A stretch of DNA of 64,000 nt from Cytobacillus firmus (GCF_023715565.1 NZ_JAMBOJ010000019.1:1-64000); one strand, 5' to 3'. Shown: positions 36,709-46,615, counted from the stretch's first letter. Made by a program: numbers and translations. The notes: generated by a model from the letters alone, not told the origin.

Positions 36709-37341
36709 TTAGTAGGAGCAAGAGTTAAGCATGCTTTGTAATGCCGTCTTCTCGGATGACTGCAGGGTTAACCCCCAGCGGTATTTAGTGTCAATCCACA
36801 TTTTTGCGTATGCACAGCGGGCACCAGAACGGGGCGGCTGCCATGTTGAAGGATCCTGGTCTCCCTTTGAGCGGTTGGAGCTGGCAGACACGGCAATCAG
36901 CTGCGGGCCACTAAGATCATTGGCAAAGCTCTGGCGTTTGGAGGTGGTCCAGCTGCTCGCGCCAGAACGCCATGCCTCGGCCAATGGAACAACATGATCG
37001 ATGTCGAGATCGGACGGAGAGGTAAAAGTGACACCATCATAATAGCTGTACCACTTACCGGACGTTACAGGGCAATCCCCGCTGTAGGAATCAGCATCAC
37101 GCTTGAGCACCACCTGTCGGGTGTCACAGCCGCCGCCTTGACTGATCCAGTGAGGGAATAGATCACGCGAATAGCCAGTCATAGACCCCTCGGCCTTCAC
37201 AGTCAGCGAGTTTAATTCAGATTGGGCGGTGGACTTGGAAGGAATTCCGTTCGGGAGAGCAGATGCAGTCGACATGTCAAATTGAAAAACAGCAAACGAT
37301 AGGACTACCGCAAAGACAAACATCATTGATTTCTTCAGCAT
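36709..37341 (-). CDS. Secreted HNH endonuclease
   Basis: 210 aa. A Sec signal peptide (KKSMMFVFAVVLSFAVFQ, cleavage near STASA-LP at about 28-30) is followed by an HNH/DUF1524-like nuclease domain with DIDH (D115-H116), N156 and K159 (SNRSKGDQDPSTW) and four cysteines (C72, C90, C176, C208) that could form two disulfides. The sequence resembles secreted HNH nucleases common in actinomycetes more than Bacillus proteins, and the gene is GC-richer than its neighbours, so recent transfer is likely. AGGAGG before the ATG. Probable roles: nutrient DNA breakdown or competition. Confidence 0.88.
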   Translation of the reverse strand: MLKKSMMFVFAVVLSFAVFQFDMSTASALPNGIPSKSTAQSELNSLTVKAEGSMTGYSRDLFPHWISQGGGCDTRQVVLKRDADSYSGDCPVTSGKWYSYYDGVTFTSPSDLDIDHVVPLAEAWRSGASSWTTSKRQSFANDLSGPQLIAVSASSNRSKGDQDPSTWQPPRSGARCAYAKMWIDTKYRWGLTLQSSEKTALQSMLNSCSY

Positions 37342-37664
37342 GGTAAAGCCTCCTATGTATTTTTTGCTACTAACATCTTTTTATTGAATGAGATGTTAAT
37401 AGTTGAAACCAAATGGAGTGCAGAAAAAGGCGTGATAGAAATTGATAATAGCAGGCAGATTAATGGAGTAAACCTTCGCTTACCATGATATTACATCTCT
37501 TATTTCCTTTAAAGTTAAAATATTGTAAATATTATAAAAATAAACATTTTGGAGTCCTTACTTTTTATTTTTGTAGATCTTTTTTCATAGCCTTATAGGT
37601 TATAAAGGCTATGTTAACGTCATCTATGAACATTGCCACAGTAAATATATGGTGTTATCAACAT
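37342..37664. other. AT-rich intergenic region upstream of the HNH gene
   Basis: About 320 bp without a gene. It carries the HNH leader and an imperfect hairpin (CATAGCCTT...AAGGCTATG, about 37588-37615). Nothing else recognised. Confidence 0.4.
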
Positions 37665-37707
37665 AAAAAGTCAGCACCTCTGTTACTCAGTGGGTGCTGA
37701 CTTTTTT
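37665..37707. terminator. Terminator downstream of rluF
   Basis: AAAAAGTCAGCACC (37665-37678) pairs with GGTGCTGACTTTTT (37693-37706). A-run and T-run on the two sides make it bidirectional; the gene it serves is rluF on the minus strand. Confidence 0.85.
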
Positions 37708-37713
37708 AAGCAC

Positions 37714-37818
37714 TTATTTACAAACTGAAAGCCTTGCCTCTTCCTTTACTGCAGCTGCATACTCAAGGTATCTGCATAAATTTTCTAATCCAACGTATTT
37801 ACCATTCTTTAGGCTCAT
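37714..37818 (-). CDS. Possible 34-aa ORF coupled to rluF
   Basis: ATG at 37818 overlaps the last codons of rluF in another frame; the product ([14 protein letters not shown]... ending ARLSVCK) is helical and charged, and the stop lies seven bases before the terminator. The ribosome site (AGAG) is weak. It is either a coupled small protein or chance. Confidence 0.3.
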   Translation of the reverse strand: MSLKNGKYVGLENLCRYLEYAAAVKEEARLSVCK

Positions 37819-38506
37819 AATTTAATTCTCTAAATAACTGATTGCGCTCTTTCTTGGATAAATCTCTCCATTGTCCAGGAGGGAGGTTGCCTAAATGAAT
37901 GTTCATGATTCTTGTTCTTTGCAATCGGTAAACTTCGTATCCTAATTCAGCGCACATGCGGCGAATTTGCCGATTTAGGCCCTGTGTCAGGGTGATTTGG
38001 AAATCAAATTTGGATAATTGAACGAGTTTACATGGAAGTGTTTTTGTACCCAATATTTTGACACCCTCTGACATCTTCTTCAAAAATTCAGGAGTAATCG
38101 GTTTGTCTACTGAAACGATATATTCCTTTTCATGCTTATTTTCAGAGCGCAGGATTTCGTTAACGATGTCGCCATCGTTCGTAAGAAGTATCAGGCCTTC
38201 CGAGTCTTTATCCAGACGCCCAATATTAAATATTCTTAATGGGTGGTTGACCAAGTCAACGATATTTCCTTTGACACCTTTTTCTGTTGTGCTTGTAATG
38301 CCTACAGGTTTATTTAAAGCAATATAGACATTATTCCTCGCTACCCGGACTGGATTTCCATCTACTTTAACGTCATCTCCAGGCTCAACCTGGGTGCCTA
38401 TATCGGCACGCTTCCCGTTAATTGTAACCCTTCCATCGGCTACTAATTTATCCGCACCCCGTCTAGAAGCTTTTCCGGCTTCACTTATATATTTATTAAT
38501 ACGCAA
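37799..38506 (-). CDS. rluF: 23S rRNA pseudouridine synthase RluF-like
   Basis: 235 aa. S4 RNA-binding domain (about 1-55; [27 protein letters not shown]) and a RluB/E/F-RsuA catalytic domain with the active-site Asp in [13 protein letters not shown] and the [12 protein letters not shown] motif. RluF modifies U2604 (and U2605) of 23S rRNA in E. coli. I place the start at TTG 38506, nine bases after GAAGGA, because the protein then begins MRINKY as in homologues; the open frame to 38569 adds an unlikely hydrophobic leader. Alone on its strand, divergent from a LacI regulator. Confidence 0.88.
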   Translation of the reverse strand: MRINKYISEAGKASRRGADKLVADGRVTINGKRADIGTQVEPGDDVKVDGNPVRVARNNVYIALNKPVGITSTTEKGVKGNIVDLVNHPLRIFNIGRLDKDSEGLILLTNDGDIVNEILRSENKHEKEYIVSVDKPITPEFLKKMSEGVKILGTKTLPCKLVQLSKFDFQITLTQGLNRQIRRMCAELGYEVYRLQRTRIMNIHLGNLPPGQWRDLSKKERNQLFRELNYEPKEW

Positions 38507-38709
38507 GTTAACACATCCTTCAAGTACGATTGTCATATTAAATACTAATATATTTCGAGTGAATAACAAAATCTTATTTAAATAAACGAAAAGCCAATGA
38601 TGTATCTGTTATTAAGGCAATGTTAGATGTTGTTTGGGCGATTCTCATTGGAAAGTCGCTTTTTTTTAAAAATCGCCACTCAACCCTTGAACACTTACTT
38701 GACAACTAC

Positions 38710-38739
38710 TTGACAAGGGGATTAAGCTATTATCATTAT
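38710..38739 (+). promoter_or_regulatory. Candidate sigma-A promoter of the first LacI gene
   Basis: TTGACA (38710-38715), 18-bp spacer, CATTAT (38734-38739). A second TTGACA is at 38699-38704. The implied leader is only about 15 nt. Confidence 0.45.
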
Positions 38740-38760
38740 GATGATATTGGGGCTAATGAT

Positions 38761-39759
38761 ATGAAAAAACCATCAATGCAGGACATTGCCGGGAATTTAG
38801 GGATTTCAAAAAATGCAGTATCCCTTGCTTTATCAGGCCGTCCGGGAGTAAGTGCTGAGTTGCGTGAAAGGGTGTTCGCAGAAGCGAAGCGGTTAGGTTA
38901 TCACATTCATAAAAAGAATCAGCCATCGGATTCTCATTTCATTGGATTGATCGCAAGAGAAGAAGTCTTTTCAGAACATGAATTTTTTGGCGTAATTAAT
39001 TTGCACATTGAAAAAGAGATTAAAAGCAGGGGGGGCAATCTTCTGCTTCATGCTGTGGATAAAGATAGTGAAAGAGAACTGCTGCTGCCTTCCTTTTTAC
39101 AAAACCAAAAGGTAGATGGGTTAATTGTTTTGTCCCATTTAAGAACGGAGTACCTAAAGAAGATTCTTGCTTTGGAAATTCCGGTCGTGCTTGTAGATCA
39201 CCATGATCCTGAATTAGAGGTTGACTCTGTATTGACCGATAACCGTACAGGAAGTTATCTTGCAACTAAACACCTCATTCAAGAAGGTGCGAGATCTGTA
39301 GGATTTATTGGCAGAGTGGAAAAATCACCTAGTTATAAGGAACGGTTCGAGGGGTATACGGAAGCCTTAAAAGAGGCAGGCATATCGATAGAAACTTCGT
39401 GCATCATCAGCGACCAGGATGAAATCGTGGAGGAATTGGCTGAGTACATCCGGACGCTATCTACTCTTCCAGATGCATGGTTTTGTGTGAATGACCATTA
39501 TGGTTTTTTGCTGACACAAGTTCTATCTGGAATGGGATATGCCATTCCGGAGCAAGCAGCCATATGCGGCTTTGATGACTCGCTGTACGCCACGATCGCA
39601 GCACCCCGCTTAACAACGATGTCAATCGATAAACAGTATTTTGCTAAGCGTTCTGTGATTCAGCTATATACTAGGATGCAGCAGCCGACTCCTGTTTTTG
39701 AAAAGATTTTATTGAAGACGGAACTCATTGAGAGGGAGACTGTGCGAAAGAAGAGTTGA
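38761..39759 (+). CDS. LacI-family regulator 1 of the oligosaccharide locus
   Basis: 332 aa. N-terminal LacI HTH (MQDIAGNLGISKNAVSLALSGRPGVS) with hinge, and periplasmic-binding-protein-like sensor domain (about 60-330). The start at 38761 gives MKKPSMQDIA; the open frame upstream crosses the promoter and is rejected. It is paralogous to the LacI at 45389-46405: shared segments include SKNxVSxALxGxPGVS, LPSxLxNxxxDGxxxLSHxxTEY and LPxAWFCVND. Probably represses the debranching enzyme gene that follows, through the operator at 39923-39938. Confidence 0.9.
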   Translation: MKKPSMQDIAGNLGISKNAVSLALSGRPGVSAELRERVFAEAKRLGYHIHKKNQPSDSHFIGLIAREEVFSEHEFFGVINLHIEKEIKSRGGNLLLHAVDKDSERELLLPSFLQNQKVDGLIVLSHLRTEYLKKILALEIPVVLVDHHDPELEVDSVLTDNRTGSYLATKHLIQEGARSVGFIGRVEKSPSYKERFEGYTEALKEAGISIETSCIISDQDEIVEELAEYIRTLSTLPDAWFCVNDHYGFLLTQVLSGMGYAIPEQAAICGFDDSLYATIAAPRLTTMSIDKQYFAKRSVIQLYTRMQQPTPVFEKILLKTELIERETVRKKS

Positions 39760-39804
39760 AGCCTGCATTCCTAAAAAAGGATGTATTCGGAGTGTCTTTT
39801 CAAG

Positions 39805-39838
39805 AACCCGCCAAGGAAGGTTGCCTGGCGGGTTTTCT
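39805..39838 (+). terminator. Terminator after LacI 1
   Basis: AACCCGCCA (39805-39813) pairs with TGGCGGGTT (39826-39834), then TTTC. Confidence 0.75.
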
Positions 39839-39886
39839 TAGGATTTTTTTAAAACTCAAATTCTTTGTGCTGTATCTCATTTCTAA

Positions 39887-39916
39887 TTGACAAAAATACA
39901 CGAAGGAAAATATAAT
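39887..39916 (+). promoter_or_regulatory. Consensus sigma-A promoter for the debranching-enzyme gene
   Basis: Perfect TTGACA (39887-39892) and TATAAT (39911-39916) with an 18-bp spacer, 150 bp before the start of the amylo-1,6-glucosidase-like gene. A LacI-type operator overlaps the expected transcription start. Confidence 0.75.
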
Positions 39917-39922
39917 TCAAGT

Positions 39923-39938
39923 ATTGTAACTTTACATT
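39923..39938. promoter_or_regulatory. LacI-type operator at the debranching-enzyme promoter
   Basis: ATTGTAAC-TTTACATT differs at two positions from the perfect palindrome ATTGTAAC-GTTACAAT at 46460-46475. It begins seven bases after the -10 hexamer, a blocking position. Confidence 0.6.
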
Positions 39939-40066
39939 AACTTGACAAATGTGCGCAAGATTCCAGTGGGTTTTTATTAGCATTTTATACGATTTTGGGT
40001 AAATATCAGCTTCATAGGTGATTTTATGAGTCCTTTTGTAAGGGTTTTCTAAATGGGGGAGTTTAG

Positions 40067-42163
40067 ATGTCGTATATATCTTTAAAACATGGTGAAACAT
40101 TTTCCGTTACTAACCATTATGGTGATATCGAAGAAACACTGAATGGTACAGGTATTTATTATAAAGATACTCGATATCTAAAACGTTATGTAATGAAAGT
40201 AAATAATCAGCCTTGTATTTTTCTGACGAAAAAACAGACCAAAGGCATTGAAAATAGCTTTAAGCTTAGTAATAGCGATATTCAAAATGGGGATTCTCGT
40301 TATGAAAAGATGGATCTTGAGATTAATAGATCCCAATTAATCTATAATGAAACTTTTTATGACAAAGTAGAAGTAGCTAATGGAAGTCAAAAGGATATCA
40401 ATTGCTGTTTAAGCTTTTCTGTAGAAGCGGCTTTTGAAGATATTTTCGAAGTAAGAGGAGCAAAAAGAGAAAAACGAGGAAAAATGAAAGAGTGTTCAAT
40501 AACCGAAAATACACTGCTATTTTCTTATAGAGGACTGGACGGGCTGGAAAGAAAGCTTCATATTACTGGAACAAATGGCGTTCAAATAACTGAAAATGAA
40601 ATAAAATTCAATGTGTCCCTTGCTCCCGGAGAGAAGGATATAGTTGAGCTTAGAATCGAAGTCTTACTAGATGCCCAACCTGCGAATGAAGCATTAAGTT
40701 ATCAGGATGCCAGATATAAGCTTGAGCAAAAGCTGTACGCCTGGTTTGCCCGCCAAACCAAAATTACAACCAGCAATCCAACCATAAATAGGACATTAAA
40801 ACAAGCTGAGTTGGATCTATATATGTTATCGACTGATACCGGCCATGGCCATTTTCCGATAGCAGGTATTCCCTGGTACAGTGTCCCATTTGGCCGTGAT
40901 TCCATACTTGCAGCTATCCAAACACTAGTGTTGGACCCCTCTTTAGCCAAAAATACGCTGCGAACGTTGGCAGCCGTGCAAGGAGAAACAATAAATAGCT
41001 CCAATGAGGAAGCTCCAGGTAAGATTCTTCATGAAATGCGCAATGGGGAAATGGCAAACTTAGGGGAAGTTCCGTATAAACGATATTATGGAAGCATTGA
41101 TGCTACCCCATTATTTATTGTCTTGTTTACAGAAACAATACGGTGGACAGGGGATCAGAATTTGTTGAATGAACTCTTGCCTTCAGTGGAAAGAGCCCTT
41201 GCTTATTTAGAGGAGTATGCTGATCTTGATGGCGATACGTTTATTGAGTATCACAATCAAGTAAGCGGGGGACTTGCGGTACAAAGCTGGAAGGATTCCA
41301 CCCACTCTATGGTCCATAAGGATGGAACCCATTCAGAATCGCCAATGGCAGTTGTTGAAGTACAAGGTTACCTCTATGACGCCAAACAGAAAATGGCAGA
41401 GCTTTATGACTATATGGGGAACATGGAACAAGCCGATCAGCTTAGAAAAGAAGCAGTGGAGCTACAAGAAAAATTTAATGCTAAATTCTGGATGGAAAAT
41501 GAAAAGTATTATGCCTTAGCACTCGATAAAGAGAAAAAGCAGGTCCAAACGATTACTTCAGATCCCGGACATGCTCTATGGTCAGGAATTGTCCCTCCTG
41601 AAAAAGGTATTGAAATCGCTAATACGTTACTAGGTGAAGGGTTATTTTCAGGTTGGGGAATCCGGACAATGAGTAAGGATGAAAAGGTATATAGTCCTGT
41701 TGCCTACCACAATGGGACGGTTTGGCCGCATGATAACTCAATCATTGCCTTGGGACTAGCGAAATATGGATTTAAAGAACAGGTGAATCAACTTGCAAGT
41801 GCCTTATTTGCCAGCGCAGAGCAATTTGAAGATAATCGACTTCCAGAGTTATTCTGTGGATATGGAGTTGATCAGGAAGAGACGATTGTGCCTTATCCTG
41901 TAGCCTGTTCCCCTCAAGCTTGGGCAGCCGGTACACCATTCGCTTTAGCCCAGGCATTGCTGGGATTGCAAGTCGATTCGCTAAACAAGGTCATCCGCTT
42001 GAATCCGATTTTACCTGAAAACATTGATTGGATGGAATTCACAGGAATTCATGCAGGAAATGGACAGTTTGATTTAATCATCAAGCGAGAAAATGAGGGC
42101 ATTACTTTAGAAATCACGAAGAATACGTCCGGGTCAGAAATAAGCCAGGTAACAAATCACTAG
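40067..42163 (+). CDS. Amylo-alpha-1,6-glucosidase / GDE-family glycoside hydrolase
   Basis: 698 aa. An N-terminal beta-sandwich (about 10-215, GDE_N_bis type) precedes an (alpha/alpha)6 barrel (about 230-690) of the debranching-enzyme/GH63-GH15-like clan. Conserved features: WYSVPFGRDS (near 270), SWKDS near 405, and the late GTVWPHDNS segment with likely catalytic acids nearby. Not a classical bacterial glycogen debranching enzyme in context: it sits with LacI, PgcA and an epimerase. It probably removes an alpha-linked glucose (or mannose) from imported or phosphorylated oligosaccharides. Start ATG 40067 behind GGGGGA. Confidence 0.8.
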   Translation: MSYISLKHGETFSVTNHYGDIEETLNGTGIYYKDTRYLKRYVMKVNNQPCIFLTKKQTKGIENSFKLSNSDIQNGDSRYEKMDLEINRSQLIYNETFYDKVEVANGSQKDINCCLSFSVEAAFEDIFEVRGAKREKRGKMKECSITENTLLFSYRGLDGLERKLHITGTNGVQITENEIKFNVSLAPGEKDIVELRIEVLLDAQPANEALSYQDARYKLEQKLYAWFARQTKITTSNPTINRTLKQAELDLYMLSTDTGHGHFPIAGIPWYSVPFGRDSILAAIQTLVLDPSLAKNTLRTLAAVQGETINSSNEEAPGKILHEMRNGEMANLGEVPYKRYYGSIDATPLFIVLFTETIRWTGDQNLLNELLPSVERALAYLEEYADLDGDTFIEYHNQVSGGLAVQSWKDSTHSMVHKDGTHSESPMAVVEVQGYLYDAKQKMAELYDYMGNMEQADQLRKEAVELQEKFNAKFWMENEKYYALALDKEKKQVQTITSDPGHALWSGIVPPEKGIEIANTLLGEGLFSGWGIRTMSKDEKVYSPVAYHNGTVWPHDNSIIALGLAKYGFKEQVNQLASALFASAEQFEDNRLPELFCGYGVDQEETIVPYPVACSPQAWAAGTPFALAQALLGLQVDSLNKVIRLNPILPENIDWMEFTGIHAGNGQFDLIIKRENEGITLEITKNTSGSEISQVTNH

Positions 42164-42241
42164 ATGAAAAGAAGGGAAGCAAACTTGCTTAACTTCAAAC
42201 GATTGGCGAAGAAAAGACAAATAGAATTGAGGGGAAAACAT

Positions 42242-43981
42242 ATGGATTGGAAAACAGCAGCAGAAAAATGGACTTCATTTTCAGCTATGGACCAGGAACT
42301 GGCGGAACAATTGAAGGGAATGAATGGATCTGAAAAGGGACTAGAAGATGTATTTTATAAGCATCTAGAGTTCGGTACTGGCGGCATGCGCGGGGAGATC
42401 GGTCCTGGCACGAACCGGATGAACATTTATACGATCCGTCGCGCGGCTGAGGGTTTGGCTCTTTACATTTCGAAGCAGGGAGAAACTGCGAAAAACCGCG
42501 GAGTGGCAATCGCCTATGATTCTCGCCACAAGTCTCCCGAATTTGCGCTTGAGGTTGCGAAAACAGTAGGGAAGCATGGGATTAAAGCCTATTTGTTTGA
42601 AGAATTGAAACCGACACCCGAACTATCTTTTGCCGTCAGGTACCTAAATGCATTTGCAGGTGTTGTTGTGACAGCAAGCCATAATCCGCCTGAATACAAT
42701 GGGTTCAAAGTGTATGGTGAAGACGGCGGCCAGATTCCTCCTCTCGCTGCAGACACCATCATCGGCTATGTGAATGCCGTTGAAAATGAACTGACGATTG
42801 AGGTTGCGTCTGAAGAAGAGTTAGTGCGTAACGGATTATTGACGTATATTGGTGAAGAAATTGACCGTGAATATACCGCTAAACTGACAACGCTGCAATT
42901 GAATGCAGATGTTGTGAGCAGCGTGGCGAAGGATTTAAAAATTGTCTTTTCTCCATTGCATGGGACAGGTAATAAGCCGGTAAGGAATGGGCTTGCTGCT
43001 TTCGGTTTTAAAAATGTCACGGTGGTAAAGGAGCAGGAGCTTCCTGATGCCAATTTTTCTACCGTTGCATCGCCAAACCCGGAAGAGCATGCGGCCTTTG
43101 AAATTGCCATTCGTTATGCAAAAGAAATCGACGCAGACATATTGATGGCGACAGACCCGGATGCAGACCGTTTAGGTGTGGCAGTGAAGAACCTTCAGGG
43201 TGAATATATTGTGCTTACCGGTAATCAGATGGGAGCATTAATGCTTGAGTATTTGCTTTCTCAGAAGCAGGAAAAAGGCACGCTGCCCGATAATGGTGTT
43301 GTCATTAAAACGATTGTTACTTCTGAAGTTGGCCGCGCGATTGCAGATCAATATGGGATTCCGACGATTGATACACTGACTGGCTTCAAATTCATTGGTG
43401 AAAAGATTAATGAATTTGAACAAACTGGGGAGCACACCTTCCTTTTTGGCTATGAAGAAAGCTACGGGTACCTGATTGGTGACTTTGTCCGTGATAAGGA
43501 TGCGGTTCAATCGGCGATTTTTGCAGCTGAGGTTGCTGCATATTATAAAGCAAAAGGGAAAACATTATATGAGGGTCTGCTTGATCTCTTTGAAAAGTAC
43601 GGGTTCTATCAAGAAGGGCTGCAAACAATTACCCTAAAGGGGAAAGACGGCGCAGAGAAAATCGCCATGCTCATGAATGCATTCCGTGAAGAGAAAATTA
43701 CTGAAATGGCAGGCAGTAGGGTAACTGTCATCGAGGATTATTTGAATCAGGTTAGGATGGATTTGAAGGAGAACTTCAATAGCCAGATTGATTTACCGGA
43801 ATCGAATGTCCTTAAATATCATTTAGCAGATGGATCATGGTTCTGCCTGCGCCCATCGGGAACCGAGCCTAAGGCGAAGTTTTATTTTGGGGTTAAGGCT
43901 GAAAGCTTTGAAGAGAGCCAGGTTAAATTGAGAGCATTGCAGCAAGCAGTCATGAACAAGGTAAATGAAGTCTTAGCATAA
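42242..43981 (+). CDS. pgcA: Alpha-phosphoglucomutase/phosphomannomutase PgcA
   Basis: 579 aa alpha-D-phosphohexomutase interconverting hexose-1-P and hexose-6-P. Active-site phosphoserine loop [11 protein letters not shown], metal-binding loop DPDADRLGV, sugar-binding loop GYEESYGYL and phosphate-binding loop [10 protein letters not shown] are all present. I start at ATG 42242 with GAGGGG seven bases upstream ([10 protein letters not shown]); the frame is open from 42164 right after the preceding gene. In this locus it would turn mannose-1-P or glucose-1-P released by GH130 phosphorolysis into the 6-phosphate used by ManA. Confidence 0.95.
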   Translation: MDWKTAAEKWTSFSAMDQELAEQLKGMNGSEKGLEDVFYKHLEFGTGGMRGEIGPGTNRMNIYTIRRAAEGLALYISKQGETAKNRGVAIAYDSRHKSPEFALEVAKTVGKHGIKAYLFEELKPTPELSFAVRYLNAFAGVVVTASHNPPEYNGFKVYGEDGGQIPPLAADTIIGYVNAVENELTIEVASEEELVRNGLLTYIGEEIDREYTAKLTTLQLNADVVSSVAKDLKIVFSPLHGTGNKPVRNGLAAFGFKNVTVVKEQELPDANFSTVASPNPEEHAAFEIAIRYAKEIDADILMATDPDADRLGVAVKNLQGEYIVLTGNQMGALMLEYLLSQKQEKGTLPDNGVVIKTIVTSEVGRAIADQYGIPTIDTLTGFKFIGEKINEFEQTGEHTFLFGYEESYGYLIGDFVRDKDAVQSAIFAAEVAAYYKAKGKTLYEGLLDLFEKYGFYQEGLQTITLKGKDGAEKIAMLMNAFREEKITEMAGSRVTVIEDYLNQVRMDLKENFNSQIDLPESNVLKYHLADGSWFCLRPSGTEPKAKFYFGVKAESFEESQVKLRALQQAVMNKVNEVLA

Positions 43982-43988
43982 TTATTAG

Positions 43989-44038
43989 AAAAGGCCCTTC
44001 TTGAAAATCAGCCGGATTGTTCATGAAGGTGCCTTTTT
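43989..44038 (+). terminator. Terminator after pgcA
   Basis: Interrupted stem (AAAAGGC...TTCTTGAA with TTCATGAA...GCCTTTTT) followed by T-run. Confidence 0.65.
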
Positions 44039-44044
44039 ACTTTT

Positions 44045-44324
44045 GGCTCTTTTCGTATAAATAGTTGTTTTCGCTTATTAATGTTGTCCGTTGATTGCAG
44101 TGAGAGGATGCTCAGCGAACCATGGGGCGGGCGGTGAGCATCCTCGACGCTGCGCGTCTGTGGGGTCTCACCTGTCCCGCTACTCCCGTAGGACGTTGAA
44201 TAGGCTACCTTGAGTAAACACCGCACGAAGAAAATGCGAATGCATTTTAGAAGATCTCGCACCTTCCACTACAATCAACTCAGTAAATATAATATAAATA
44301 GCAACTAACTTTGCGAAAACAGCC
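44045..44324 (-). repeat. Dispersed inverted-repeat element, copy B (280 bp, inverted)
   Basis: Begins GGCTCTTTTCGTATAAAT and ends AACTTTGCGAAAACAGCC, so it is the reverse complement orientation of copies A and C. It carries the long GC-rich core seen in copy C (GAGCATCCTC, GTGGGGTCTCACCTGTCC, CTACTCCCG). It lies between pgcA and the epimerase gene and extends the epimerase open frame artificially. Confidence 0.8.
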
Positions 44325-44352
44325 TTACTTTTTTATCAAAAGGAGTGGCAAA

Positions 44353-45219
44353 ATGTACAATGTCAAAGAGTCTTTCGAACAGAAATATAAAATTTATGAA
44401 CTAATCGATACTGAGACCAATTCATGGGTGAAGGTCGCGCCTGAACGTGGCGGAATCATCTTTTCTTATGGAGTAAAAGGTGAAGAGCTGCTGTACCTGA
44501 ATGAAGAAACGTTTTTTAACAAAGACAAAAACGTAAGAGGCGGCATTCCGATTCTGTTCCCGATTTCAGGTCAGCTGGCCAACGGGACGTATGAGTGGAA
44601 TGGGAAAACATATACGATGGCGAACCATGGCTTTGCGCGCAATGCTTCATGGGAAGTGATTGGCCAGGAGGCGGATAACAGGGCGTCTCTGTCGATCAGG
44701 CTTACAAGCAATGAACAGACGAAACGCTCTTATCCCTTTGACTTTACTGTTGTTTTTACATATGTACTAGTGGGCGGGAAACTTACGATAAAGCAGGAAT
44801 ATAACAATACTGGCAACACATCAATGCCGATTTATCCAGGCTTTCATCCATATTTCAAAACAAGTGAAAAGAATCTGGCCTATGAAACAGATGCCACGGA
44901 ATACTATGATTACAATGACGATAAAGTAAAACAGTTTACCGGCAAGGTTGATCTAACTGACTTAAAAGAATCAGTCGTGTTTTTAGGTTCTGAGGATCCT
45001 TCTATTTCATTTGGTGGTCCAGCATTGAAGAAGAGGATTAAGTTAAGCTATGGAGAGCCTTTTAAATACATCGTTTTATGGACGGAAAGTGGAAAAGATT
45101 TTGTTTGTGTAGAGCCGTGGATGGCGAAAACCGATGAATTGAACCGTAAGGAAGAGCTTGTCATGATTAATGGCAGAGAAAGTCTTGTTACTGAATTCAG
45201 TATTGAAGTGAAAGAATAA
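44353..45219 (+). CDS. Aldose 1-epimerase family protein (LacX-like)
   Basis: 288 aa galactose-mutarotase-like beta-sandwich. Catalytic-type residues are in NHGFARN (His), YPGFHPYF (His) and the C-terminal CVEPWMAKTDELN (Glu). It probably interconverts anomers of a sugar or sugar phosphate. AAAAGGAG lies just before the ATG at 44353; the open frame from 44311 comes from the repeat element. Its neighbours suggest it supplies the right anomer to the GH130/PgcA steps. Confidence 0.88.
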   Translation: MYNVKESFEQKYKIYELIDTETNSWVKVAPERGGIIFSYGVKGEELLYLNEETFFNKDKNVRGGIPILFPISGQLANGTYEWNGKTYTMANHGFARNASWEVIGQEADNRASLSIRLTSNEQTKRSYPFDFTVVFTYVLVGGKLTIKQEYNNTGNTSMPIYPGFHPYFKTSEKNLAYETDATEYYDYNDDKVKQFTGKVDLTDLKESVVFLGSEDPSISFGGPALKKRIKLSYGEPFKYIVLWTESGKDFVCVEPWMAKTDELNRKEELVMINGRESLVTEFSIEVKE

Positions 45220-45298
45220 GAAATTTAGTGTCATCTAATAAGGAAGTAATTAGAATCAACATTTTAACTCCTCCATTCGAAAACAGCCAATGTAAAAG

Positions 45299-45324
45299 GG
45301 CCTCTCAGTTGAATCTGAGAGGCC
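45299..45324. terminator. Hairpin between epimerase and LacI 2
   Basis: Perfect 10-bp stem GGCCTCTCAG/CTGAGAGGCC (45299-45308, 45315-45324). No T-run on either side, so a weak or non-intrinsic terminator between convergent genes. Confidence 0.5.
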
Positions 45325-45388
45325 TGAATTAGTTAATTAGTTCCTGTATAAAGCAAAGGGAAGCAAGAGAAAGGTCCCTTTGGTTCCA

Positions 45389-46405
45389 TTATTTATTAGC
45401 AGCGGTAGATTCTCTGACAATCAAAGTAGTCGGCAGGAGGATTTCATGGATTGGTTCTGCCTTATGTTTTATCCTCCAGCTCAGCTGTTCGACTGCTTTT
45501 TTACCATAGTAATTTAAATCGATATTAACTGTTGTTATTTTTGGTGTAGCAATTTGCGATAGCTGCCCATTGTCGAAGCTGCAGATCGATATGTCTTCCG
45601 GAATCTTGTATCCTTTTTGAAGAAGGACCGACTGGACAAGGAATCCATGGCCATCGTTCACACAAAACCATGCAGTAGGCATTTCAGGAAGTTGATCTGC
45701 AAACCCGCTTATTTCTTCCTGGGTTTCCTTTGCACTTGTAAATAACAGAGAGTGGTTTGGTTCAATCCCATGTTTCTTCATGGCAAGCATATAGCCTTCG
45801 AGTCTCTCCTGGTAGCTTGGGGAAACCTCGATGTCTCCAACAAAGGCAATGTCCCGATGTCCTAATTGGATCAGATGTTCAACGGCCTTATAAGCCCCAA
45901 AGCGATTATTCGTCAAGATTGCATCCACCTGCAGGTAAGGTGAATGGTGGTCAATCAGCACAGTCGGGATTCCAGTCTCAATAATCTTGGAGATATACTC
46001 GGTGCTGATATGAGATAGAATTAAGATTCCATCTATTTGATGATTCGAAAGCAGGGAAGGAAGGGTTAACTGATCCTTGGCATCCTTGTCGATCGATTCA
46101 ATGAATAAGTTCCATCCCCGTGCCCTTACTTCCTTTTCTACGCTCAGGTAGATCTCCCCGAAAAAGCTTTTGAGCGAAAAAGCATAGTCAGAAGCAATAA
46201 GCGCAATGTTGATACCCTTTTTCTTGACGAGCTTTTGGCTGTTTCGATTGTTTGAATACGTATACCCCAGTTCATCTGCAGCTCTTTGAACCATTAGCCG
46301 TGTTTCTTCACTTACCCCTGGCTTACCCGTCAAAGCCTGCGAAACGGAATTTTTAGAAATATTCAGGCGATCCGCAATATCTTGCATGGTCACTTTTTTC
46401 TTCAT
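45389..46405 (-). CDS. LacI-family regulator 2 of the oligosaccharide locus
   Basis: 338 aa: HTH (MQDIADRLNISKNSVSQALTGKPGVS), hinge and sugar-binding sensor domain. Clearly paralogous to LacI 1 (38761-39759). AAGGAG precedes the ATG at 46405. The gene is divergent from the ABC transporter operon; a perfect palindrome 55 bp upstream of its start (46460-46475) and a variant at the ABC promoter suggest that it represses both itself and the transporter-glycosidase operon. Confidence 0.92.
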   Translation of the reverse strand: MKKKVTMQDIADRLNISKNSVSQALTGKPGVSEETRLMVQRAADELGYTYSNNRNSQKLVKKKGINIALIASDYAFSLKSFFGEIYLSVEKEVRARGWNLFIESIDKDAKDQLTLPSLLSNHQIDGILILSHISTEYISKIIETGIPTVLIDHHSPYLQVDAILTNNRFGAYKAVEHLIQLGHRDIAFVGDIEVSPSYQERLEGYMLAMKKHGIEPNHSLLFTSAKETQEEISGFADQLPEMPTAWFCVNDGHGFLVQSVLLQKGYKIPEDISICSFDNGQLSQIATPKITTVNIDLNYYGKKAVEQLSWRIKHKAEPIHEILLPTTLIVRESTAANK

Positions 46406-46459
46406 ATATAAAACTTCTCCTTAATGAAAGTGAATAGTTGTAATTTTGCTTGTAATTAT

Positions 46460-46475
46460 ATTGTAACGTTACAAT
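46460..46475. promoter_or_regulatory. Perfect 16-bp LacI-type palindrome
   Basis: ATTGTAAC-GTTACAAT with the central CG typical of LacI/GalR operators, 55 bp upstream of LacI 2. Related sites at 39923-39938 and 46752-46767. Confidence 0.75.
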
Positions 46476-46615
46476 TTGGTTTTAGCAATATTATTATCAT
46501 GGTATTCAATTTCTAATGCAAATAAGGTAACTAAACCTGTTGATCAGTGGGAGGCGCTTAACTCTTGAGGGATTATCAGTTCAGTTGACCTCGCAGAAAC
46601 ACAACGAAAAGGAAG

